A stretch of DNA of 22,883 bases from CAMLQK01 sp035478775. Lineage in GTDB: Bacteria; Patescibacteriota; Saccharimonadia; Saccharimonadales; UBA4665. The notes under the pieces are model-generated. The model was not told the origin of the DNA, did no database searches, and was given only the letters and a program-made list of their open reading frames with translations. The stretch covers positions 1 to 22,883 of the forward strand of contig DATIJG010000016.1 of assembly GCA_035478775.1 (NCBI GenBank). The letters are read 5' to 3'. Position numbers and translations under genes: made by a program. Each line of letters starts with the position of its first letter. Positions within the stretch are counted from its first letter, which is position 1. Positions 1 through 5,962 of this stretch are shown here, piece after piece.

Positions 1-252
1 CAGGGTCGTTATCGCGACGAACAGAAGACGACTCTTGGCCTGTACGTCTGTAACGATTTGCAACCAGATGCCGCGCTCGGTGGCACACTTCCGTTCGACG
101 AGCAAATGGATGCGGACACCCGGAATGCTTGGGCGGAGTGGGGTATGAAACTGCACTACCGTGTTAATGAAAAAAGAGAAGTTATGTACACTTTCGAGCC
201 GCTAAATAACTTCGAGGAAACTATTGCTGCGAAGCTCGGCGACTTGACTTGA
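1..252 (+). CDS. 3' end of an unidentified protein (5' truncated by window edge)
   Basis: Frame 1 is open from the first base to a TGA at 250-252, giving the last 83 residues of a protein that begins upstream of the window. An internal TTG at 58 could be read as a start, but the frame is open before it and there is no Shine-Dalgarno sequence, so truncation is the simpler reading. The visible part is soluble and acidic, rich in Asp, Glu and aromatic residues, with no membrane segment and no motif I recognise. It converges on the minus-strand gene that ends at 270, leaving only 17 bases between the two stops and no clear terminator. Function unknown. Confidence 0.6.
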   Translation, partial: QGRYRDEQKTTLGLYVCNDLQPDAALGGTLPFDEQMDADTRNAWAEWGMKLHYRVNEKREVMYTFEPLNNFEETIAAKLGDLT

Positions 253-269
253 GCTTGGAACGGCAGGGG

Positions 270-857
270 TTATAAACTTTCGCTCGCTTCGGCCGGGTCT
301 TGGGAGTGTTCGCTTGTTATCGGTTCAGAAAGCACGGCTTCAAATTGCCGCTTTTCGCTGGTGGTAAGCACACCTTTGCTTTTCTGAATTGCCTCAAGCA
401 GTTCGCCGCGCGTGTAGAATATGCGCTCACGTTTGATATTTAAAAAGCGGCTGTCGTCGAGGAGTTTGAGCGCTGGCTCCAGGGCGGCTGCTAGGCGCAG
501 CAGGCTTGGCAAGTGGCGGAGAGTGAACCGGTCGGCACGCCTTTTAACTCCTTTCGCTGCTGCAAGCAAATGGACAACCACCAGCCAAATGAAGGCGAAA
601 CCGATAATCTGAAACACACCATAATTGGCCGTGGCAAGAAGCGTCAGCAAAAACAGGTTGATGATGAGCAAGTTGCTTTTCAGCACTTGTTGCAAATGCA
701 GCAGGGCGCTGGTCTGGCGGTTGGTGCTCTGACTGTTGTCATCAGTGCCTGTTCGGGCCTGCTTGAGCAGCTGCGAGCGGTCGAGATCAATACTTTTTAC
801 ACCGGCGATAATAAACGCCAAGAGAAACATGCAGAGTTGAACGACAATGTTGTGCAT
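270..857 (-). CDS. CNNM/DUF21-like membrane protein without CBS domains
   Basis: A 195-residue membrane protein. A hydrophobic N-terminal helix (about residues 4-20) is followed by a basic and polar linker, a strongly hydrophobic pair of helices (about 62-100), a basic amphipathic stretch, and near the end a segment reading YTRGELLEAIQKSKGVLTTS. That last segment resembles the linker after the transmembrane half of CNNM/CorC/HlyC proteins (T.eEL...i....G.l...e). Full CorC-type proteins then continue into paired CBS domains and a CorC_HlyC domain; here the chain ends about 30 residues later in a Glu/Ser-rich tail, so it would be a membrane-only member. CNNM proteins are associated with Mg2+ and other divalent cation transport, but that role is only inferred. 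A -10-like box six bases before the ATG supports this start. Confidence 0.5.
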   Translation of the reverse strand: MHNIVVQLCMFLLAFIIAGVKSIDLDRSQLLKQARTGTDDNSQSTNRQTSALLHLQQVLKSNLLIINLFLLTLLATANYGVFQIIGFAFIWLVVVHLLAAAKGVKRRADRFTLRHLPSLLRLAAALEPALKLLDDSRFLNIKRERIFYTRGELLEAIQKSKGVLTTSEKRQFEAVLSEPITSEHSQDPAEASESL

Positions 858-863
858 TTATCT

Positions 864-872
864 ATAGTAGCA
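864..872 (-). promoter_or_regulatory. Extended -10 for the CNNM-like gene, leaderless geometry
   Basis: On the minus strand the sequence reads TGC then TACTAT (869 down to 864), then six bases (AGATAA), then the ATG at 857. TACTAT matches four of six consensus -10 positions and carries the TGn extension. No Shine-Dalgarno sequence fits between the box and the ATG. Confidence 0.45.
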
Positions 873-951
873 CGAAACGGTGCTTGTAAGCATTTAGGTG
901 TACAATGAGGGCGCAAGTAACCTTTGTAGATTTAACCTAAGCGGAGTAAAA

Positions 952-1413
952 ATGAGCAACCCACAAGATCGTTTTAAACTAATTTCTGCTGTATATCTGA
1001 TATTGCGACGCGGCAACGAGGTGCTGCTTTTACGCCGGGCGAACACTGGCTATCAAGACGGTAAGTATAGCCTTATCGCCGGCCACCTTGATGGTGATGA
1101 GCTTGCCACTACTGGCATAGCGCGCGAAGCCCTCGAGGAGGCAGGTATTACCGTGGATACTAAAGACGTAAAACTGGTGCATACTTGCCATCGTTTAACC
1201 CGAAACCAGCCAGGCCAAGAGCGTATAGATTTATTTTTTGAAACCCGGAAATGGCAGGGGAACATTAAAAACGCCGAGCCTGAAAAATGCGATGATTTGT
1301 CGTGGTTTCCTTACGATACCTTACCGACCAATATGTTACCACTCGTAAAAAACGTTCTCGACGATATTGCAAACGGCATTAACTATTCGGAATATACCGA
1401 AGAACCAGTGTAA
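952..1413 (+). CDS. Nudix hydrolase with intact Nudix box
   Basis: A 153-residue single-domain Nudix (MutT-type) protein. The full 23-residue Nudix box runs G44 to I66: G-x5-E50-x7-R58-E59-A-L-E62-E63-A-G65-I66, so all the metal-binding glutamates are present. It is preceded by an NTGYQDGKYSLIAGH stretch, typical of the family. Such enzymes cleave nucleoside diphosphates linked to another group (oxidised NTPs, sugar nucleotides and similar); the substrate cannot be read from sequence. An upstream in-frame ATG at 898 exists, but the start at 952 is preferred because GGAG lies five bases before it (943-946) and homology begins there. A distant paralogue with a damaged box lies at 16821-17297. 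Confidence 0.88.
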   Translation: MSNPQDRFKLISAVYLILRRGNEVLLLRRANTGYQDGKYSLIAGHLDGDELATTGIAREALEEAGITVDTKDVKLVHTCHRLTRNQPGQERIDLFFETRKWQGNIKNAEPEKCDDLSWFPYDTLPTNMLPLVKNVLDDIANGINYSEYTEEPV

Positions 1414-1435
1414 GCTCCGGGTGTCAGTTTGAGGG

Positions 1436-1449
1436 TATCTTTAAAGATA
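1436..1449. promoter_or_regulatory. Perfect 14-bp palindrome upstream of a leaderless promoter
   Basis: TATCTTTAAAGATA is its own reverse complement. It ends seven bases before the -10 (TAAAAT, 1457-1462) of the following membrane-protein gene, covering the place where a -35 element would sit. It may be an operator; it is too A+T-rich and loopless to be a good terminator. Confidence 0.4.
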
Positions 1450-1453
1450 TGTC

Positions 1454-1462
1454 TGCTAAAAT
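1454..1462 (+). promoter_or_regulatory. Extended -10 for the PQ-loop-like gene, leaderless geometry
   Basis: TGC-TAAAAT followed by exactly six bases (AAGCAG) and the GTG start at 1469. There is no Shine-Dalgarno sequence at a usable distance and no recognisable -35; a palindrome occupies that position. Confidence 0.55.
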
Positions 1463-1468
1463 AAGCAG

Positions 1469-2044
1469 GTGAAGACACTTTTTCTTGTAATCTCAACACT
1501 TATCACAGTGGGTGCGGTCATTCCTTATTTGCGTGACATAATAAAAGGCACGACCAAGCCGAACCTTGTGTCGTGGATAACCTGGACATTAATTACGGGC
1601 ATTGCTACGGCTGCCGAGATAGCCGCAGCCGAGTATGTGACGGCGATTTTTACAAGTGCCGCAATGCTCGAAACTGCGAGTGTTGTAGCACTTGGTTTGC
1701 GACGCGGTTATGTTAAGTATACTCGCTTTGATATGGCCTGTCAGTTAGGCGCGGTAATCGGCGTAATTTTGTGGCAGATTTTTAATTCGCCCGGTGTAGC
1801 TGTTGTTGCCAGTGTAACTATAGACCTCATCGGCGTTCTGCCCACTTTGCGTCATTCTTGGCATAAGCCGCACGAAGAAACATGGTCGGCGTATATGTTC
1901 TCTGGTGTCGGCGGCGTGTTTGCTATTTTTGCGCTGTCTAGCTATAACGTGGTAAGTCTCACGTATGCTGTGTACATCGTACTTGCAAATGTTGTAATTG
2001 CCTTTGTAATCGTTTCCCGTCGCCAAGTTTTCGCTACTCGCTAG
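1469..2044 (+). CDS. Multi-pass membrane protein with PQ-loop/SWEET-like internal duplication
   Basis: A 191-residue, almost entirely hydrophobic protein with about seven helices. Two segments resemble each other: residues 13-50, beginning TVGAVIPYLRDIIKG and followed by S35-W36, and residues 118-155, beginning IDLIGVLPTLRHSWH and followed by W139-S140. Both carry P-[YT]-L-R near the end of one helix, a polar loop, then a Trp at the start of the next helix. This is the arrangement of the proline-containing repeat in PQ-loop/SWEET/SemiSWEET transporters, although the usual PQ is not present. I infer two triple-helix bundles joined by a linker helix. The substrate is unknown. The GTG start is supported by a TGCTAAAAT box six bases upstream. 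Confidence 0.6.
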   Translation: MKTLFLVISTLITVGAVIPYLRDIIKGTTKPNLVSWITWTLITGIATAAEIAAAEYVTAIFTSAAMLETASVVALGLRRGYVKYTRFDMACQLGAVIGVILWQIFNSPGVAVVASVTIDLIGVLPTLRHSWHKPHEETWSAYMFSGVGGVFAIFALSSYNVVSLTYAVYIVLANVVIAFVIVSRRQVFATR

Positions 2045-2106
2045 GTATTTTCTGTGTGAAGCACGATGGTAGGCAATGGCCAGTTGTTGTAAAAAACGCT
2101 GTCTAC

Positions 2107-2134
2107 TTGGTTTAGGGGCAAGGCGCTGTACAAT
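2107..2134 (+). promoter_or_regulatory. Promoter for the lipid kinase, leaderless geometry
   Basis: TTGGTT (2107-2112), a 16-base spacer, TACAAT (2129-2134), then six bases (GTGGAT) and ATG at 2141. The box position favours ATG 2141 over the in-frame GTG at 2135. Confidence 0.5.
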
Positions 2135-2140
2135 GTGGAT

Positions 2141-2770
2141 ATGGCAGCCATTTTTGCAGTCGCCGCTGTTTTTGTTATTTTAGTGTCCGCCGAAGTTGTC
2201 GCCCGTACAACCACTTTGCACGCCGAATTGACCCGCAAGTTTGTGCATATGGCTGTGGGCGCATTTGTGTCGTTCTGGCCTTTTTTTATGAGTTGGCGAC
2301 AGATCGAATTCTTGAGCGTGGCCTTTTTCCTGGTTGTGCTGACCTCGGCAAAATTTACGATATTCCGTTCAATCCATATTGATTCCAAACGGGCAACCGG
2401 TGAGACACTATTTGCGCTGGTAATCGGTTTGCTGGCCGCGATAAGTTCGACCAAGTGGATTTTTGCGGCATCAATGTTGCACCTGGCGTTGGGTGACGGT
2501 TTTGCAGCGGTGGCAGGGGTAACATGGGGAAAAAAGAATAGTTACGAAGTGTTTGGCCGTACCAAAAGCGTGGCTGGCACGCTGGCGTTTTTTTGCGTGT
2601 CGCTGGCTATTATGGGAGCTTATGTGGTATATACGTCCGTGCCGGCCGGCTTTATCGCGCTCGCTGTAGTGCCGCTGGTAGCAACCGTTACCGAAAATGT
2701 GGCGGTGAATGGCACCGACAACCTAGCAATGCCTCTGTTGGTCGCACTTTTGTTGAGCTTAGCCGTTTAA
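2141..2770 (+). CDS. Polyprenol/phytol/dolichol kinase-family membrane protein
   Basis: A 209-residue integral membrane protein of the CTP-dependent dolichol kinase (SEC59) / phytol kinase (VTE5) / cytidylyltransferase superfamily. Diagnostic features in order: ELTRKFVHMAVG (30-40), LGDGFAAVAGVTWGK (117-131, with G118-D119-G120), FGRTKSVAGTLAFF (138-151, K142-S143), and a C-terminal TENVAVNGTDNLAMPL (184-199, E185, D193-N194). All four blocks match the family in order and spacing. The enzymes phosphorylate long-chain isoprenoid alcohols at the membrane, which would suit lipid-carrier recycling or use of scavenged alcohols. Which alcohol is used here cannot be told. The next gene starts 40 bases downstream from its own promoter, so this is probably not one operon. 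Confidence 0.8.
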   Translation: MAAIFAVAAVFVILVSAEVVARTTTLHAELTRKFVHMAVGAFVSFWPFFMSWRQIEFLSVAFFLVVLTSAKFTIFRSIHIDSKRATGETLFALVIGLLAAISSTKWIFAASMLHLALGDGFAAVAGVTWGKKNSYEVFGRTKSVAGTLAFFCVSLAIMGAYVVYTSVPAGFIALAVVPLVATVTENVAVNGTDNLAMPLLVALLLSLAV

Positions 2771-2779
2771 AACTGAAAC

Positions 2780-2798
2780 GCACTGGCGTGGGCAGTGC
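2780..2798. promoter_or_regulatory. Inverted repeat inside the promoter spacer of the Clp operon
   Basis: GCACTG (2780-2785), seven bases, CAGTGC (2793-2798): perfect six-base arms directly before the TATAAT at 2799. It could be an operator, or a weak hairpin ending the upstream kinase transcript; there is no U-tract. Confidence 0.35.
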
Positions 2799-2804
2799 TA
2801 TAAT
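2796..2804 (+). promoter_or_regulatory. Consensus extended -10 for the Clp-like operon, leaderless geometry
   Basis: TGC-TATAAT is a perfect extended -10. Six bases (TAGCTC) separate it from the ATG at 2811. No Shine-Dalgarno sequence precedes this ATG and no good -35 is visible. Confidence 0.65.
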
Positions 2805-2810
2805 TAGCTC

Positions 2811-3188
2811 ATGTTAGTAATGGCACTTGTTTCGTGGTGGTACACTGCGGCTTGGAGTGGATTGGCCCGCCGTATTGAGCAGCGCCTTACCCAAGTCCTT
2901 AACTTTTTCTCAGTAGGCCTGTTATTTCGCACGCTGTTTGACCCGTTTCGGCAAATCGCTGCTGCCCACGGCGCGCAAGGCGATGTGAGTGTGCAATTTA
3001 AGGCATGGCTCGACAAGTTATTTTCGCGTTGTGTCGGCTTTGTCGTACGTAGTATTTTTATTGGGATTGGTATCGTTTCCGCTATCGGCATTATGATTTT
3101 CGGAGTCTTGCAATTGTTGTTATGGCCTTGTGTGCCGCTGTTACCGGTTGTCGCGGTCCTCGGAATGGCCATGGGGTGGAAACTGTGA
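2811..3188 (+). CDS. Small membrane protein coupled to the Clp-like ATPase
   Basis: A 125-residue protein of unknown family. The N-terminus is mildly hydrophobic and Trp-rich (SWWYTAAWSGL), followed by a basic region containing LFRTLFDPFRQI, a polar loop, and two strongly hydrophobic C-terminal helices (about 72-98 and 101-122). Its TGA stop (3186-3188) overlaps the GTG start (3185-3187) of the ATPase as GTGA, so the two are probably translationally coupled and made together. I infer a membrane partner or assembly factor for the ATPase; nothing in the sequence shows enzymatic activity. The start fits a perfect TGCTATAAT box six bases upstream. Confidence 0.72.
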   Translation: MLVMALVSWWYTAAWSGLARRIEQRLTQVLNFFSVGLLFRTLFDPFRQIAAAHGAQGDVSVQFKAWLDKLFSRCVGFVVRSIFIGIGIVSAIGIMIFGVLQLLLWPCVPLLPVVAVLGMAMGWKL

Positions 3189-5593
3189 ACGGCGGCTTAA
3201 ACTATAACAGCCTGCGCGCTAAAAAGGCACGGTTTGCACGGAAAGTCACCGGGCCTGCTATCAAGGCCTCGATAATTATGTTGGCAGCTTTCTTAGCTGT
3301 TGGCGGTATCGCTCTGCTTGCAATGGGTTTCATTTGGGGCTGGCTGCTGGTATTTCTGGCGACACCGTTCATAATGTTGATAGCCTGGATTTCGGGTGAG
3401 CTGCAAGATATTCCAGTGCAGACAAATGCGCCAACCATCGATGGTATTCTTGATTCGCGCATTTTAGGCTTATTACCGAAAGATTGTACCCCTGAGCAGC
3501 TTGCTAGGGCGGCATTTAAAGCCCCAGGTGGCACCTTTTTTGGATATAGGTTTGGCTTGCTGGAAGGCTTTTTTGCTATCGCTGCCACCAATGATCCTAC
3601 GCATTTGCCAGTAATTTGGCAGCAGGCCGATATGATTCGCCAGCAGTTTGGCCTCCCAACCATTAGCGCACCAGTTATTGAGGCGGCTATCGTAATGGCT
3701 GCCCCGCAGATAGATACAGGGCTAGCGCAGTACCAGCTGGGCACTGACGACATTATTAAAGGCGCGCACTGGTACCACCATTTGCGGTATGTGCAGACAC
3801 AGCTTAAGCGAAAAAAGAACGATGGGGGCCTCGGGCGCGACTGGTCGTTTGGCTACACACCATTGTTAACGCACTTTGCGCAAAATGTCAGCGACCGTGT
3901 AGCCTACGATGGTATGATTATGCGCGACATCCCGGCGCACCAGGAAACGATCGACCGCATTGTAGGATTGTTCTCGCATGGTGGCCGCCAAAACGCGACA
4001 TTGGTAGGGCCGCTCGGCAGCGGTAAGACAACGCTGGTGCATGCTTTTGCCAAGCGGTTAATTGAAGGTGACAACCATTTGCCGCGCCAGCTGCATTACC
4101 AGCAAGTGTTTGCGCTCGACCCGTCGGCGCTTATTTCTCAGGCGCACGGCCGTGGCGAACTCGAGGGCTTGGTGCAAAAGCTGTTCTACGAAGCGTACAC
4201 TGCCAAAAATATCATTTTGTTTTTAGATGACGCGCATTTATTTTTTGAAGACGGCACCGGTTCGATTAACTTAACGAACGTGCTACTGCCGGTGTTGGAA
4301 GGCGGGGCTTTACGCATTATCTTGGCAATGGATGAGCAAAGCTGGTTGCGAATTTCGCGGCAAAACCCAGCACTCGCACAGTATATAAACCGCGTGCCGG
4401 TTGTTCCGACTGATGAAGAAAACACCATGCTCATTATCGAGGACCAGCTCATTTTAATTGAGCACCGCCAAAAAGTGACGTATATGTACCAAGCGCTGCA
4501 AGAAGCCTACCGCCTGAGCGACCGCTACATACAAGACCAGTCTATGCCGGGCAAGGCGCTGATGCTATTGGAATCTGCGGCGCACTATGCGACCGACAAT
4601 TTAGTATCGCCCGCTTCGGTGCGCCAGGCGATCGAGCAGACGGTTGGTGTAAAAGTGGGCACAGCCGATGACGCTGGCGAGCGGGAAACGCTGCTTAATA
4701 TGGAAGACCTCATCCATAGGCGTATGATTAACCAGACGCGCGCCGTGCAAGTGGTGAGCGATGCGCTGCGCCGTGCGCGGGCCGGTGTGCGCAACCCCGA
4801 CCGGCCAATTGGCACATTCCTGTTTCTGGGGCCGACCGGCGTGGGTAAAACTGAGCTTTCTAAGGCGCTGGCCGCGGTATTTTTTGGCGGCGAAGACCGT
4901 TTAGTACGGCTCGACATGAACGAATACGGCCAGCCGGCCGACGTAAGCCGCTTAATTGCCGATGGAGCGACCGACCTGCATAGCCTAACCGCCCAAATTG
5001 CCCGCCAGCCGTTTAGCGTGGTGCTGCTCGATGAAATCGAAAAAGCCCACCCCAATGTACTAAACACTTTGCTGCAAATGCTCGACGAGGGCATTTTGCG
5101 CGACATCAACAACCGCCAGGTTAGTTTTAGGGATGCAATTATTATTGCCACCAGTAACGCAGGCGCTGACCGTATTCGGCAGTACATTGAAGCCGGTTGG
5201 CAAATGAAGGATTTTGAAAGCCGCTTTACCGACGAGCTGATTACAAGCAACCAATTCCGACCGGAATTCTTAAACCGTTTTGACGAAATCGTACTATTTA
5301 GACCGCTCAATCAAGATGAACTCCTGCAAGTCATCGACCTCATTTTGAATGGCATCAACAAAACACTGGCGGTTCAGAAAGTATCGGTGCATGTGGCAGA
5401 TGACGCCAAAAAGCTGTTGGTACAGGCGGGGTATGACCCGCAGATGGGTGCTCGCCCGATGCGCCGTATCGTGCAGCGCGCGGTCGAAAATATCGTTGCT
5501 AAACGAATGCTCGGCGGGCAGGTAGCGCCTGGCCAACAAGTTGAAATTACTCTGCAGGATGTGCAAGCCGCACTCAGCCAAGAAGGCCGGTAA
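3185..5593 (+). CDS. Membrane-anchored Clp-family double AAA+ ATPase, atypical
   Basis: An 802-residue protein. A basic N-terminus leads into two membrane helices (about 28-50 and 52-70), then a region resembling a Clp N-domain, then two AAA+ modules. Ring 1 has Walker A G275-T282 (GPLGSGKT) and Walker B FLDD (D348-D349). Ring 2 has Walker A G549-T556 (GPTGVGKT), Walker B D616-E617 in LLDEIEKAH, sensor 1 ATSN (N658), an arginine finger in FRPEFLNRFDE (R698) and a C-terminal GARPMRR sensor 2. Ring 2 should hydrolyse ATP. Odd points: the ring-1 pore loop KYRG reads HGRG (321-324); ERRF reads AQYI (398-401); the ring-2 GYVGYEE pore loop is missing (592-601); no clear (I/L/V)GF ClpP-docking loop. 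The GTG start overlaps the upstream stop; an in-frame ATG at 3122 lies inside the upstream gene and is less likely. Confidence 0.85.
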   Translation: MNGGLNYNSLRAKKARFARKVTGPAIKASIIMLAAFLAVGGIALLAMGFIWGWLLVFLATPFIMLIAWISGELQDIPVQTNAPTIDGILDSRILGLLPKDCTPEQLARAAFKAPGGTFFGYRFGLLEGFFAIAATNDPTHLPVIWQQADMIRQQFGLPTISAPVIEAAIVMAAPQIDTGLAQYQLGTDDIIKGAHWYHHLRYVQTQLKRKKNDGGLGRDWSFGYTPLLTHFAQNVSDRVAYDGMIMRDIPAHQETIDRIVGLFSHGGRQNATLVGPLGSGKTTLVHAFAKRLIEGDNHLPRQLHYQQVFALDPSALISQAHGRGELEGLVQKLFYEAYTAKNIILFLDDAHLFFEDGTGSINLTNVLLPVLEGGALRIILAMDEQSWLRISRQNPALAQYINRVPVVPTDEENTMLIIEDQLILIEHRQKVTYMYQALQEAYRLSDRYIQDQSMPGKALMLLESAAHYATDNLVSPASVRQAIEQTVGVKVGTADDAGERETLLNMEDLIHRRMINQTRAVQVVSDALRRARAGVRNPDRPIGTFLFLGPTGVGKTELSKALAAVFFGGEDRLVRLDMNEYGQPADVSRLIADGATDLHSLTAQIARQPFSVVLLDEIEKAHPNVLNTLLQMLDEGILRDINNRQVSFRDAIIIATSNAGADRIRQYIEAGWQMKDFESRFTDELITSNQFRPEFLNRFDEIVLFRPLNQDELLQVIDLILNGINKTLAVQKVSVHVADDAKKLLVQAGYDPQMGARPMRRIVQRAVENIVAKRMLGGQVAPGQQVEITLQDVQAALSQEGR

Positions 5594-5622
5594 ACTCCCT
5601 GTCATTTTTTGGCGGCCTAATA

Positions 5623-5631
5623 TGGTATAAT
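5623..5631 (+). promoter_or_regulatory. Extended -10 of the tRNA-Gly/tRNA-Arg unit
   Basis: TGG-TATAAT lies 39 bases before the first base of tRNA-Gly. Expected transcript start is about 5638. No convincing -35. Confidence 0.6.
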
Positions 5632-5670
5632 GAGCGTTGTCATTAGAGATAAATTGTCGAGATGAACCAC

Positions 5671-5746
5671 GCGGGTATCGTACAATGGCTTCGTATGCCA
5701 GCCTTCCAAGCTGGAGATGAGAGTTCGATTCTCTCTACCCGCACCA
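5671..5746 (+). tRNA. trnG: tRNA-Gly(UCC), CCA encoded
   Basis: Folds as a full cloverleaf: acceptor GCGGGTA (5671-5677) pairs with TACCCGC (5736-5742); anticodon stem CCAGC/GCTGG encloses loop CTTCCAA with anticodon TCC; T arm GAGAG-TTCGATT-CTCTC. Discriminator A at 5743 is followed by an encoded CCA. It reads GGA and, by wobble, other glycine codons. First gene of a two-tRNA transcript. Confidence 0.95.
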
Positions 5747-5768
5747 TTTTACAACCTGCCAACTATAT

Positions 5769-5845
5769 GCCCCGGTAGCTCAGCTGGATAGAGCAAGAGA
5801 CTTCTAAGCTCAAGGTCACAGGTTCGAACCCTGTCCGGGGTACCA
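5769..5845 (+). tRNA. trnR: tRNA-Arg(UCU), CCA encoded, weak anticodon stem
   Basis: Acceptor GCCCCGG pairs with CCGGGGT (1:72 is G:U), the T arm is ACAGG-TTCGAAC-CCTGT, and the anticodon loop CTTCTAA carries TCT, which reads AGA/AGG. CCA is encoded at 5843-5845. The anticodon stem AGAGA/GCTCA (written 5'-3' on each side, offset as positions 27-31 and 39-43) forms only three canonical pairs, with A:A at 27:43 and A:G at 31:39. It follows tRNA-Gly by 22 bases and shares its promoter and terminator. Confidence 0.9.
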
Positions 5846-5908
5846 TCTGGTTAAAGGCTAAGCCGGATTGCAAATAACATCACATTGTAGTAATCTTTAC
5901 TAATCGAG

Positions 5909-5943
5909 GGCGCTCTGCTTAAAGGCAGCGCCTATTTTTATTT
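5909..5943 (+). terminator. Rho-independent terminator after the tRNA pair
   Basis: GGCGCT (5909-5914) and AGCGCC (5927-5932) form the stem, with possible extra TGC/GCA pairing inside, followed by TATTTTTATTT. It separates the tRNA transcript from the downstream orphan gene. Confidence 0.75.
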
Positions 5944-5962
5944 CGTAAACATATTGGTTCCC

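Noticed and set aside
513..908. 131-residue plus-strand open frame opposite the CNNM-like gene
   Set aside because: The minus frame gives clean membrane helices and a family-like C-terminus with a promoter at its start; the plus frame gives neither.
3122..3184. Upstream ATG extension of the Clp-like ATPase (21 extra residues)
   Set aside because: Overlaps the coding end of the small membrane protein in another frame; GTG at 3185 with GTGA overlap is a better start.
3202..3753. 183-residue minus-strand open frame in the 5' part of the Clp-like gene
   Set aside because: Shadow frame opposite the membrane helices and N-domain; composition is not protein-like.
4585..5310. 241-residue minus-strand open frame inside the Clp-like gene
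   Set aside because: Ser/Arg-rich shadow of a clearly coding plus-strand region; no promoter, Shine-Dalgarno sequence or recognisable domain.
5583..5620. AGGCCG...CGGCCT inverted repeat with a T run after the Clp-like gene
   Set aside because: The T run lies inside a 24-base loop instead of after the stem, so it is not a normal terminator.
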